Shown piece by piece: positions 25,374 through 32,493 of a stretch of 32,493 nt of DNA. The position numbers and the translations under genes were made by a program. Source of the stretch: Sphingomonas sp. (GTDB lineage Bacteria > Pseudomonadota > Alphaproteobacteria > Sphingomonadales > Sphingomonadaceae); the NCBI RefSeq assembly GCF_025362505.1, contig NZ_JANYGG010000082.1, positions 1 through 32,493 on the forward strand, in the 5' to 3' direction. Below the pieces are notes generated by a model, which did not search any database, was not told the DNA's origin, and saw nothing but the letters and a program-made list of their open reading frames with translations. Position 1 is the stretch's first letter. The number at the start of each line of letters is the position of its first letter.

Positions 25374-25417
25374 TGCCCATTAAACGATGTTTTACAGTTC
25401 GAGGCTATGGCGGCGTT

Positions 25418-25825
25418 ATGGACGAAAGCAGCAATACCCAAAACAGGCGCTCGCGGCGGTCGAATGTGCTGATGAGCGCGTCGATCGAGCTGTCGGGCGC
25501 CTCGCTCCCGGTCAAGCTGCGCAACCTGTCGTCGGACGGCGCACTGGTCGAGGGCGACAAGCTTCCGGTCGAGGGCGCAGAGGTGCTGTTCCGCAAGGCC
25601 GAGCTGAGCCTCGTCGGGCGCATCGCCTGGGTCGAGGGCAAGCGCGCCGGGGTCGCCTTCGCCGAACCGCTCCATGCCGACGCTGTCCTGCGCCATATCC
25701 CGGCGCCGCGCGCGCGCGTAAAGCCCGACTTCCGCCGGCCGGGATTGAGGACGCAACCGCTGAGCGCGGCCGATTTGCTGTTCGGCGAAAGCTGGGTCAC
25801 CCGCTCACCGCTCGCCCGCGACTGA
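25418..25825 (+). CDS. PilZ domain protein (single domain)
   Basis: A 135-residue protein with one PilZ domain, the common cyclic-di-GMP receptor fold. The binding motifs are visible: an arginine-rich NRRSRRSN segment near residue 10 (RxxxR) and RNLSSDGALVEG near residue 36 ((D/N)xSxxG). The rest of the beta-barrel follows (VLFRKAELSLVGRIAWVEGKRAGVAFAEPL). The C-terminal 40 residues are basic, Pro-rich and probably disordered. The open frame runs further upstream (to 25346), but ATG 25418 begins the natural N-terminus. The ribosome-binding site is weak. It is divergent from PAP2 and convergent with a second PilZ gene. Confidence 0.85.
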   Translation: MDESSNTQNRRSRRSNVLMSASIELSGASLPVKLRNLSSDGALVEGDKLPVEGAEVLFRKAELSLVGRIAWVEGKRAGVAFAEPLHADAVLRHIPAPRARVKPDFRRPGLRTQPLSAADLLFGESWVTRSPLARD

Positions 25826-25903
25826 ACGTTGGGCGCCGACAGGGCGCTCCGTCCATGACATTGTCGGGTAATAGACGCGCAGACGAAGCCGCGCCGTGCC
25901 TGT

Positions 25904-26545
25904 TCAGCCGACCGCGCGAATCCCGCCGCGTTGTTCCTGCAGCCAGTTAACCAGTTGCGGCAGCGACATCAGCCGGTTGAAGGTGATCCCGCAAAAGCCA
26001 TCGTCGATCCAGCGTACCACGCCTGGCATCGGCGCCAGTTGCGGCAGCATGACGACCACGTCGTTGCCACGCGGAAGGATGGTCAGCGTTTCGAGCTTGA
26101 TCCCGCCCTGGCTGACATCGCAAGTGCGCATTCGGTGGGCGGTGGCGCCATCGCGGACGGTGGCATAGCAGTCGACCTCGATCCGCGGCATGCGCGGGCG
26201 CGGCCCCTCCATCGAGGCCGAGAGGATTTCGATGACGTCGATCGGCTGGCCGAAGGTTACGCCGATATTGTGCTCGCGGACCCAGGTAACCTTGCCGTGG
26301 ATCGGATGACCGCTCTTCAGCTCGATCGCCAGCGGCGTGCCGTGGGTCATCGCGCAATAGGCGCGGATCAGCATTCCGCCGGCCGAGATGTTCTTGATCA
26401 GGCAGAGTTCGCGGCGCTGGTCGATGGCGACCGACCCGACGCGGTAAAGCGTCAGGTGGCGCTCGTCCTCGCGGCGATCGGACGGAGCCGCCGGAGGCGC
26501 ATCCGACAGGCTGTAGATCGTCGTTTCGACCGGCTGTTCGTCCAC
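25904..26545 (-). CDS. Tandem PilZ domain protein
   Basis: A 213-residue protein that appears to hold two PilZ-like domains. Domain 1 (about residues 22-108) has DRREDERHLTLYRVG followed by LIKNISAGGMLIRAY (NxSxxG) and GKVTWVREHNIGVTFGQP. Domain 2 (about 117-205) has PRPRMPRIEVDCYATV followed by RTCDVSQGGIKLE (DxSxxG) and GVVRWIDDGFCGITFNRLM. Both keep an upstream arginine and the (D/N)xSxxG turn, so both could bind cyclic-di-GMP; this is inferred. No membrane segment or output domain is seen. It lies 78 bases from the convergent single-domain PilZ gene. Confidence 0.85.
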   Translation of the reverse strand: MDEQPVETTIYSLSDAPPAAPSDRREDERHLTLYRVGSVAIDQRRELCLIKNISAGGMLIRAYCAMTHGTPLAIELKSGHPIHGKVTWVREHNIGVTFGQPIDVIEILSASMEGPRPRMPRIEVDCYATVRDGATAHRMRTCDVSQGGIKLETLTILPRGNDVVVMLPQLAPMPGVVRWIDDGFCGITFNRLMSLPQLVNWLQEQRGGIRAVG

Positions 26546-26791
26546 GCTTTACTCCATAAACCAGCGCGCTGACGGCGCTTCCGAAGCAGGCATACTCGCT
26601 TCCCCGGTCCGACAACTTTCAGGCTTACCCATGCGCCTCTTACGATTTGGTTAGAATCGGCCCTAAATCGGTGGAACGTTGCAGCGCAAGCAAGACTGGC
26701 GCTCGATCGGAACTAATCCTTCCGCAGGCGTTATAGTCCTAGGCTTCGCGGATCCCGCGGCGGCGTACAGATAACAACGGGAGATGGATCG

Positions 26792-27202
26792 ATGAACAAG
26801 CTCATCCTGGCAGCGATGGCCCTGACCGCCTCGGGAGCGGCGCTGGCCCAGAATAGCGGCACCCCGGCGATCGATGCCCGTGGCATCCCGGTCGTCTCCG
26901 CCCCCGCCACCGCGCCAGCGGGCGCGAACCAGTCGGTCACTGTACCGGCCGGCGCGACGGTCACCGTCAATCCTAACCAGGGCGCGGTGTTCACGCCGAT
27001 GGCGGCGTCGGGCGACCTGCCGGCCTGCTCGAAATCGGTTACCGACCGCTGCATGCAGACTTATGAGGGGCACGGCGGCGGCATGATGATGGGTCACTCC
27101 ATGATGGGTCACGATCGCATGATGAGTCATCGGATGATGAGTCACCGCATGATGAAGCATTGCATGATGAAGCATCGCATGATGAAGCATCGCAAGATGT
27201 AG
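26792..27202 (+). CDS. Secreted Met/His-repeat protein, possibly metal-binding
   Basis: A 136-residue protein with a clear signal peptide (MNKLILAAMALTASGAALA, cleavage near residue 19-20). A Pro/Ala/Val/Thr-rich middle (about 21-75) is followed by two cysteines (C79 and C87). The C-terminal third is striking: from residue 98 there are 16 methionines and 7 histidines in 39 residues. It includes five tandem pentapeptides of the form MM[SK]H[RC] (residues 110-134) with one Cys (C124). Such Met/His-rich segments bind Cu(I), Ag(I) or similar metals in CopB, CopC and CusF-like proteins, so a periplasmic metal-binding role is plausible but unproven. GGGAG precedes the ATG. I do not recognise the family. 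Confidence 0.75.
   Translation: MNKLILAAMALTASGAALAQNSGTPAIDARGIPVVSAPATAPAGANQSVTVPAGATVTVNPNQGAVFTPMAASGDLPACSKSVTDRCMQTYEGHGGGMMMGHSMMGHDRMMSHRMMSHRMMKHCMMKHRMMKHRKM
27119..27193 (+). repeat. 15-base coding tandem repeat (five units)
   Basis: Five 15-base units of the pattern atgatg-a[gt/ag]-ca[t/c]-[c/t]g[g/c] encode MM[SK]H[RC]. Units 1-2 carry Ser and units 3-5 carry Lys at the third position. The last three units are nearly identical at DNA level, so recent slippage expansion is likely and copy number may vary between strains. Confidence 0.9.
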
Positions 27203-27212
27203 CCGTCACGCT

Positions 27213-27244
27213 CTCCGGCGCGGTTCACCCGAACCGCGCCGGAG
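27213..27244. terminator. Perfect 14-base-pair hairpin after the Met/His-repeat gene
   Basis: ctccggcgcggttc pairs exactly with gaaccgcgccggag around an accc loop, starting 10 bases after the stop codon. There is no T-run, so it may be a weak or factor-assisted terminator or an mRNA 3'-end stabiliser. Confidence 0.6.
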
Positions 27245-27323
27245 CAATGCTTGCCGCCATCGCGGAGCAGGCGTAGCATCCCGTCTGGGCACGGCCCGAT
27301 GATCGCGCCCGCGGAAGGCCGCC

Positions 27324-28283
27324 ATGCGCGCTTTGCTGATCTTGTTGCCAATGCTGATGACTGCGGCGGGGGCAAACGCGCTGCCGCTACCAACCGCTCC
27401 GACGGCGATTGAGCCCAATTCAGAGAATGCCTCGGGACAAACTCACGACCTGAAGCTCGCGCGCGACGCCTATGATCGGATGACGGTATCGGTGCGGATC
27501 GGTGACAGTGGTCCCTACCGGTTCCTCATCGATACCGGCGCCGAGAGGACGGTGATTTCGCGCCAGCTCGCCCAACAGCTCGGTCTCGCCGCCGGGGCGC
27601 GTGCCCGGTTGCACAGCGTGGCCGGAGCGAGTGACGTCGCGACGGTCGATATCCCGGCGCTCCAGGTGAGCGCGCGGCGGTTCGACGTGGCCGGCGCGCC
27701 AACTCTTGAATCGATCAACATCGGCGCCGACGGAATGCTCGGGGTCGACAGTCTGGCGATGTCGCAGATCCTGTTCGACTTTCGCCGGGGGGTGATGGGC
27801 ATCACCCCGTCGCGCGGCGCCAGAATGGACGATCCCGATACGATCGTGGTCGAGGCGCGCCGCCGTCACGGCCGGCTGATGTTCACCCAGGCCGATGTTG
27901 ACGGCCGCGGTACGGTCGTCGTGATCGATACCGGAAGCCAGATCACGATCGGCAATCCGGAACTGCGGCGGCGACTGATCGGTCGGCGCCCGGTCGGCGA
28001 GATGATCCAAATAGACACCGTTGTCGGCGAAAAAATTACGGCTGAAATCTATTCGGTCCGGACGTTGGGGTTGGGCGGAGTGACGTTGAAGGACATGAAG
28101 ATCGCCTTCATTGATTCGCCCGTGTTTCGACAGCTCGAGCTTGATGGCCGGCCGGCTTTGCTGCTCGGTATGAATGCGTTGCGCGGGTTCGACAAAGTGT
28201 CGATCGATTTCGCAACGCGCCGCGTGCATTTCGTGCTGCCGGGATCAAGCATGTCGAACCACATCGAGTTCGCGACGAACTGA
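27324..28283 (+). CDS. Secreted retropepsin-like aspartyl protease family protein with two domains
   Basis: A 319-residue protein with a signal peptide (MRALLILLPMLMTAAGANA). Two aspartyl-protease-like domains follow. Domain 1 (about residues 50-160) has YRFLIDTGAERTVIS with DTG at 70-72 and a later GADGMLGVDSL. Domain 2 (about 180-310) has GTVVVIDTGSQITIGN with DTG at 202-204 and a later RPALLLGMNALRGFDKVSIDF. Each half also has the LG[VM](D/N) segment typical of the second psi-loop. Single-domain bacterial retropepsins act as dimers; here two halves in one chain could form the active pair internally, as in pepsins. Targets are unknown. It is separated from the Met/His-repeat gene by a strong hairpin. 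Confidence 0.83.
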   Translation: MRALLILLPMLMTAAGANALPLPTAPTAIEPNSENASGQTHDLKLARDAYDRMTVSVRIGDSGPYRFLIDTGAERTVISRQLAQQLGLAAGARARLHSVAGASDVATVDIPALQVSARRFDVAGAPTLESINIGADGMLGVDSLAMSQILFDFRRGVMGITPSRGARMDDPDTIVVEARRRHGRLMFTQADVDGRGTVVVIDTGSQITIGNPELRRRLIGRRPVGEMIQIDTVVGEKITAEIYSVRTLGLGGVTLKDMKIAFIDSPVFRQLELDGRPALLLGMNALRGFDKVSIDFATRRVHFVLPGSSMSNHIEFATN

Positions 28284-28313
28284 GCGCCTGTCGGCCGACC
28301 AGTGATTGCATTC

Positions 28314-28329
28314 TTGACGTTCGCGTAAA
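28314..28329. promoter_or_regulatory. LiuR/MerR-type palindromic operator candidate
   Basis: The sequence ttgacgttcgcgtaaa lies 28 bases upstream of the MerR-family start. It resembles the LiuR operator described for branched-chain/fatty-acid catabolism regulators in proteobacteria (inverted TTGACGT/ACGTAAA-like halves), recalled from memory. The left half, TTGACG, could also serve as a -35 element with a weak TAGCGA -10 box 17 bases later. Autoregulation and control of the downstream dehydrogenase would follow. Confidence 0.45.
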
Positions 28330-28357
28330 GGGAAGGTAGCGACGAGGAATGCTTGCG

Positions 28358-28741
28358 ATGAGTCATTATTCGATCGGCGAGATGTGCGACGAGTTCGGGG
28401 TAACCGCCCGCGCGCTCCGCTTTTACGAAGACGAGCAACTCATCTCGCCCGAGCGGCGCGGCACCCAGCGGCTCTATTCCGAGCGCGACCGGGCGCGGGT
28501 GGCGTGGATCCTGCGCGGCAAGCGCGTCGGGTTCAGCCTCGCGACGATCCGCGAGATGATCGACCTCTACGATATCGGCGACCGCCGCGAGACCCAGCGG
28601 CAGGTGACGCTCGAGCGCTGCCGCGAACGGGTCGACGAGTTGAAGCGCCAGCGGGTCGACATCGACGCGACCATCTTTGAGCTCAACGATTTCATCGCAC
28701 TCGTCGAAACCAGGCCCTTCGAAAATTCACCAAAGGACTGA
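28358..28741 (+). CDS. MerR family transcriptional regulator (LiuR-like)
   Basis: A 127-residue MerR-family regulator. The helix-turn-helix and wing span about residues 1-70 ([45 protein letters not shown], then [23 protein letters not shown]). The dimerisation helix follows ([33 protein letters not shown]). No metal-binding Cys pair is seen at the end, which argues against a CueR/ZntR-like metal sensor. It fits the LiuR-type group that controls acyl-CoA metabolism, and the next gene is an acyl-CoA dehydrogenase starting two bases after its stop codon. I choose ATG 28358 because GAGGA lies nine bases upstream; the ATG at 28349 directly abuts that site. Confidence 0.88.
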   Translation: MSHYSIGEMCDEFGVTARALRFYEDEQLISPERRGTQRLYSERDRARVAWILRGKRVGFSLATIREMIDLYDIGDRRETQRQVTLERCRERVDELKRQRVDIDATIFELNDFIALVETRPFENSPKD

Positions 28742-28743
28742 CC

Positions 28744-30540
28744 ATGCCCAGTTACACCGCCCCCGTCCGCGATACGCAATTCGTCCTCAATCACGTCGTC
28801 GGGCTCGGCAACTACGCCAATTTGCCCGGGTTCGAGGCGGCGTCGAGCGACCTCGTCGAGGCGATCCTGACGGAGGGCGGGCGGTTCGCCGGCGAGGTGC
28901 TTGCACCGCTCAACCGGGTCGGCGACGAGGAGGGCTGCACGCGTCATCCCGACGGCACGGTGACCACCCCGACGGGGTTCAAGGAGGCCTATCGCCAGTT
29001 CTGCGAGGGCGGCTGGACGACGCTGTCGGCGCCCGAGGAATTTGGCGGGCAGGGGCTGCCGCACGTCGTTTCGACCGCGATCAGCGAATATGTGCTGTCG
29101 GCCAACCAGGCGTTCGAAATGTATAATGGCCTGACCGCGGGCGCGATCGCGTCGATCGTGGTCAAGGGTTCGGACGAGCAGAAGGCGACCTATTTGCCGA
29201 ACATGGTGGCGGGCCGCTGGACCGGGACGATGAACCTCACCGAGCCGCATTGCGGGACCGATCTCGGGCTGATCAAGACCAAGGCCGAGCCCAATGCGGA
29301 CGGCAGCTACGCGATCAGCGGGACGAAGATCTTCATCTCGTCGGGCGAGCATGACCTGAGCGACAACATCATCCATATGGTGCTCGCCAAGATCGTCGGC
29401 GCGCCCGACACGGTGAAGGGCATTTCGCTGTTCATCGTCCCCAAGTTCCTGGTCAACGACGACGGCTCGGTGGGCGCGCGCAACGGGCTGTCGTGTGGCT
29501 CGATCGAGCACAAGATGGGCATCCACGGCAATTCGACCTGCGTGATGAATTACGACGGGGCGAAGGGCTTTCTGATCGGCGAAGCCGAGAAGGGCCTCGC
29601 AGCCATGTTCATCATGATGAACGCGGCGCGGCTCGGGGTCGGGCTGCAGGGGCTGGCGCAAGGCGAGGTCGCCTATCAGAACGCCGTCGCCTACGCCAAG
29701 GACCGCCGCCAGGGCCGTGCGCTGGTGCCCGACCAGCGCGACCCGAATGCGAAGGCCGATACGCTGTTCGTCCACCCCGACGTCCGCCGGATGCTGATGG
29801 AAGCCAAGGCGTTCAACGAGAGCGCACGGGCGTTCGTGCTGTGGGGCGCGCTGCAGGTCGACTTGAGCCACAAGGCCGGCACCGAGGAGGAGCGGCAGAC
29901 CGCCGACGACCTGATTTCGCTGCTTACGCCGGTGATCAAGGGCTATCTCACCGACCGCGGGTTCGAGGTTGCAGTCATGGCGCAGCAGGTGTTCGGCGGC
30001 CACGGCTATATTCGGGAATGGGGCATGGAGCAGTTCGTCCGCGACGCCCGCATTGCCCAGATCTACGAGGGCACCAATGGGGTGCAGGCGATGGACCTGG
30101 TCGGGCGCAAGCTAGCCCAGAACGGCGGCCGCGCGATCCGTGCCTATTTCGAACTCGTCGGTCGGGAGATCGCCGATGCCAAGGCGGCGGGCGACCCGGC
30201 GGGGCTCGCCGAACCGCTTGAGAAGGCGCTCGGCCATTTGCAGGGCGCGACGATGTGGCTGGCGCAAAATGGAATGGCCAATCCGAACAACATCGGTGCG
30301 GGGGCCTATGCCTACATGCAGCTGATGGGGGTCGTGACGCTGGGCTGGATGTGGTTGAAGATGGCGAGTGCGAGCGCCCGTCTGAAGGACCAGGCCGGCG
30401 AGGATCGATCGTTCCATGAGAACAAACTGGCCACCGCGCGCTTTTATGCCGATCGGGAAATGGCGATGGCAGGGGCGCTGCGGCGCAAGGTCGAGGCGGG
30501 CGCGGACAGCCTGATGGCGTTGCCGGTCGAAGCTTTCTAG
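28744..30540 (+). CDS. Acyl-CoA dehydrogenase with extra C-terminal domain (DmdC-like)
   Basis: A 598-residue flavoprotein that would oxidise an acyl-CoA to the 2-enoyl-CoA using FAD. The N-terminal helical domain ([18 protein letters not shown]) and the middle domain ([40 protein letters not shown]) are standard. The C-terminal catalytic region has [42 protein letters not shown], with the likely base E442 in YEGTNG. An additional helical tail (about 470-598) matches the acetyl-CoA dehydrogenase-like C-terminal domain found in AcdA and DmdC proteins. The exact substrate (medium-chain acyl-CoA or methylmercaptopropionyl-CoA) cannot be told. It is probably co-transcribed with the MerR gene. Confidence 0.93.
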   Translation: MPSYTAPVRDTQFVLNHVVGLGNYANLPGFEAASSDLVEAILTEGGRFAGEVLAPLNRVGDEEGCTRHPDGTVTTPTGFKEAYRQFCEGGWTTLSAPEEFGGQGLPHVVSTAISEYVLSANQAFEMYNGLTAGAIASIVVKGSDEQKATYLPNMVAGRWTGTMNLTEPHCGTDLGLIKTKAEPNADGSYAISGTKIFISSGEHDLSDNIIHMVLAKIVGAPDTVKGISLFIVPKFLVNDDGSVGARNGLSCGSIEHKMGIHGNSTCVMNYDGAKGFLIGEAEKGLAAMFIMMNAARLGVGLQGLAQGEVAYQNAVAYAKDRRQGRALVPDQRDPNAKADTLFVHPDVRRMLMEAKAFNESARAFVLWGALQVDLSHKAGTEEERQTADDLISLLTPVIKGYLTDRGFEVAVMAQQVFGGHGYIREWGMEQFVRDARIAQIYEGTNGVQAMDLVGRKLAQNGGRAIRAYFELVGREIADAKAAGDPAGLAEPLEKALGHLQGATMWLAQNGMANPNNIGAGAYAYMQLMGVVTLGWMWLKMASASARLKDQAGEDRSFHENKLATARFYADREMAMAGALRRKVEAGADSLMALPVEAF

Positions 30541-30551
30541 GGTTTATTCGC

Positions 30552-32493
30552 TCACGCAGTCTTGCGGCTGTTGCGGACCTGATGCCACCCGCTGTTCGTC
30601 GGCTGACCATTAGATCCGGCCATTGGTGCGAGGCGGGCGAGGTCGAACATTTCGGTGAACTGGAGGCCGAACTTGCCGGCCTGCGCCCAGCGCACCGCGC
30701 CGATCACCGGGCCGACCCCGACGATGTCGATCGTCATCGTCTGGCCCGGGGTGACCGATTGGTCGCATTCGACCAAGGCACCCATCGCCGAGATATTACG
30801 CAGGCGAATCTCGCTGCGCTCTCCGCCAAAGGCGGCGATCGCGCGGCGCATGAGCCGGAGTCGCGGCTCGCGGATGCAGTCGAAGCCCTCGGCCTCTACC
30901 CTGATTGAATTGGCGATTGCCCGCGCTTCTTCCCAACCCACGGGGCGCCCGAAGATATAGCCCTGGACCTGGCTCACGCCGAGTTCGCGGATAAGATGCA
31001 GGTCGTCGTGGGTCTCGACGCCTTCCGCAGTGGTGTCCATGTCGAGGCTTTCAGCAAGCGTGACGATGGCGCGGATAATCGCGCCGTTGCGGTTGAGGCT
31101 GGACGCCGCGCCGCGAACGAAGCTCTGGTCGATCTTGATCTTGTCGAACGGTGCTTTCTTCAGATAGCGCATCGACGAATAGCCGGTCCCGAAGTCATCG
31201 AGCGCGAGCCGCACGCCGAGTTTCTTGAGCTTGGCGAAGGTTTCGTCGGTGGCGTCGCTTTCGGCAAGGAAGACGCCCTCGGTCAGCTCGAGCTCGAGCC
31301 GTTCGGCGCGCACTCCGCTGTCCTTCAGCGCCGCTCCGACGATTTCGACGATGCTCGGGTCGTTGAACTGGATCGGCGACAGGTTGACGGCGATGCGGAC
31401 ATGGTCGGGCCAGTTGGCCGCTTCGGCCAGTGCGGTGCGCAGCACCCATTGCCCGATCCTGCCGATCAGTCCGCATTCCTCGGCGAGCGGCACGAATTTG
31501 TCGGGACCGATCGCGCCCCGCGACGGATGCTTCCAGCGGACGAGCGCTTCAAATCCGCATACTTCCTCGCCGGCGGTGCGGACAATCGGCTGGTAGGCGA
31601 CCCATAGTTCGTTGCGATCGAGCGCCTGGCCGAGATCGTTTTCGAGCAATTGCCGTTCGGCCGCCTCGCTGTGCATCGAGGGTTCGTAGAACTTATGCTT
31701 GCCGCGTCCGTCGCCCTTCGCCGCGTAAAGCGCGAGGTCGGCGTTGCGCACAAGGCTGTCGGCGCAGCAGCGGCCGGGGTCGCCGATCGCGATGCCGACC
31801 GATGCGCCGATCGTCACGCGATGACCCTCGATCAGATAGGGCTGCGACACCCGCTCGATGAGCGTGCGGGCAAGCGATTCGAGCAGCCCGGTCTCGACCG
31901 TTCCGGGAAGCACCGCCTTGAACTCGTCGCCGCCCAGCCGACCGATCTTGCCATGGTCGCCCATTACGCTGGTCAGCCGTTGGGCGACCTGGCGGAGCAG
32001 CGCGTCGCCGACCGGGTGACCGAGCGTGTCGTTGACGTTCTTGAACCGGTCGAGGTCGATCAGGAACAAGGCGCAGCCCTTTTGCCGGCGCGTCGAATTG
32101 CGCAGCGCCTCGTCGAGCGTCTGGCGCATCAGCGCGCGGTTGGGCAGGCCGGTGAGCGAATCGAATCGCGCCAGGCGGCTGATCTCCTGTTCGGAGCGGC
32201 GCTGTTCAGTGAGGTCGGTGCCGATCCCGCGGAACCCCAGGAAGCGCCCGCGTCCGTCGAATACCGGATTGCCCGACAGCGACCAATGGACGTCCTCGGC
32301 ACTGGCGGCGCGGACGACGACGTCGCTGAACGGAAAGCGTGCCGACAGGTGAAAACCGAGCGTACGTTCTTCGCGCATCAGGTCGCCGGCATTGCTGTCG
32401 ACCGATAGCAGGTCCGTGAATTGGCGCCCGAGCATCGCTTCGGGGTCGGTATGGAAATCGTCGGCGAGCTGCTGCGAAACGTAGGACAAGGTG
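30552..32493 (-). CDS. PAS-GGDEF-EAL-PilZ cyclic-di-GMP signalling protein (5' end outside the window)
   Basis: 646 visible codons; the N-terminus lies beyond the window because the frame stays open to the edge. In order: a PAS-like sensor (YVSQQLADDFHTDPEAMLGRQFTDLL to FLGFRGIGTDLTEQRRSEQEIS), a GGDEF domain with intact GGDEF (visible residue about 186-190) and no RxxD inhibitory site before it, and an EAL domain with FEALVRWKHP, NLSPIQF, LDDFGTGYSS, KIDQSFVRG and TAEGVET. A C-terminal PilZ domain follows (REPRLRLMRRAIAAFGGERSEIRLRNISAMGALVECD). Synthase, phosphodiesterase and receptor functions are thus fused in one chain. Both enzymatic motifs look intact, so it may be bifunctional or conditionally biased. 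It is convergent with the acyl-CoA dehydrogenase gene. Confidence 0.95.
   Translation of the reverse strand, partial: TLSYVSQQLADDFHTDPEAMLGRQFTDLLSVDSNAGDLMREERTLGFHLSARFPFSDVVVRAASAEDVHWSLSGNPVFDGRGRFLGFRGIGTDLTEQRRSEQEISRLARFDSLTGLPNRALMRQTLDEALRNSTRRQKGCALFLIDLDRFKNVNDTLGHPVGDALLRQVAQRLTSVMGDHGKIGRLGGDEFKAVLPGTVETGLLESLARTLIERVSQPYLIEGHRVTIGASVGIAIGDPGRCCADSLVRNADLALYAAKGDGRGKHKFYEPSMHSEAAERQLLENDLGQALDRNELWVAYQPIVRTAGEEVCGFEALVRWKHPSRGAIGPDKFVPLAEECGLIGRIGQWVLRTALAEAANWPDHVRIAVNLSPIQFNDPSIVEIVGAALKDSGVRAERLELELTEGVFLAESDATDETFAKLKKLGVRLALDDFGTGYSSMRYLKKAPFDKIKIDQSFVRGAASSLNRNGAIIRAIVTLAESLDMDTTAEGVETHDDLHLIRELGVSQVQGYIFGRPVGWEEARAIANSIRVEAEGFDCIREPRLRLMRRAIAAFGGERSEIRLRNISAMGALVECDQSVTPGQTMTIDIVGVGPVIGAVRWAQAGKFGLQFTEMFDLARLAPMAGSNGQPTNSGWHQVRNSRKTA

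Noticed and set aside
1-32493. CRISPR array, prophage, transposase, toxin-antitoxin or defence genes
   Set aside because: I found no regularly spaced direct repeats with spacers and no recognisable integrase, transposase, toxin-antitoxin or defence protein in any frame I examined.

Overview
The window looks like an ordinary chromosomal segment of a high-GC alphaproteobacterium, most likely a sphingomonad (Sphingomonas or a close relative). I infer this from gene content and order and from protein resemblance: rplY-pth-ychF, a cpaA-cpaB-cpaC-cpaD-cpaE-tadB-tadC pilus cluster, a two-subunit glycine decarboxylase behind a tandem glycine riboswitch, and the G/C-rich paired-hairpin repeats. No database was searched. 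Coding density is very high. Many genes are coupled by GTGA or ATGA overlaps. There is no tRNA, rRNA, CRISPR array, prophage or insertion sequence that I can see.

Layout. (1) 1-5335, minus strand: TraB/GumN lipoprotein, ribosomal protein L25, peptidyl-tRNA hydrolase, then a PepSY-membrane-protein/porin pair, a TIGR02466 oxygenase-like protein and the first 21 codons of ychF. (2) 5446-8447, plus strand: glyQ and glyS. glyS carries an in-frame palindromic repeat and two stretches of clearly lower GC. (3) 8483-15988, minus strand: a small membrane protein, then the Tad/Flp pilus assembly genes read cpaA to tadC. The motor ATPase gene cpaF is missing from its usual place, and no pilin gene is seen. 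(4) 16037-19318: an FAD oxidoreductase (+), rnhA and ispH (-), and a lipoprotein (+). (5) 19411-24776, plus strand: tandem glycine riboswitch, gcvT, gcvH, gcvPA, gcvPB and a DUF938 methyltransferase. (6) 24711-28283: a PAP2 phosphatase, two PilZ proteins, a Met/His-repeat secreted protein and a periplasmic protein with two retropepsin-like domains. (7) 28358-30540: a MerR regulator with a LiuR-like operator, then an acyl-CoA dehydrogenase. (8) 30552-32493, minus strand: a PAS-GGDEF-EAL-PilZ protein that runs off the window.

How the genes work together. Glycine use is a recurring theme: glycyl-tRNA synthetase charges glycine, and the riboswitch-controlled cleavage system degrades it. Cyclic-di-GMP signalling is a second theme, with three PilZ-containing proteins (one also GGDEF-EAL) in about 7 kb and a Tad pilus nearby. 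The most unusual observations are the repeat and low-GC patches inside glyS, the Tad cluster without its ATPase, the MM[SK]H[RC] pentapeptide repeat protein, and the double-DTG aspartyl protease-like protein. I did not find a convincing wholly new multi-gene system.
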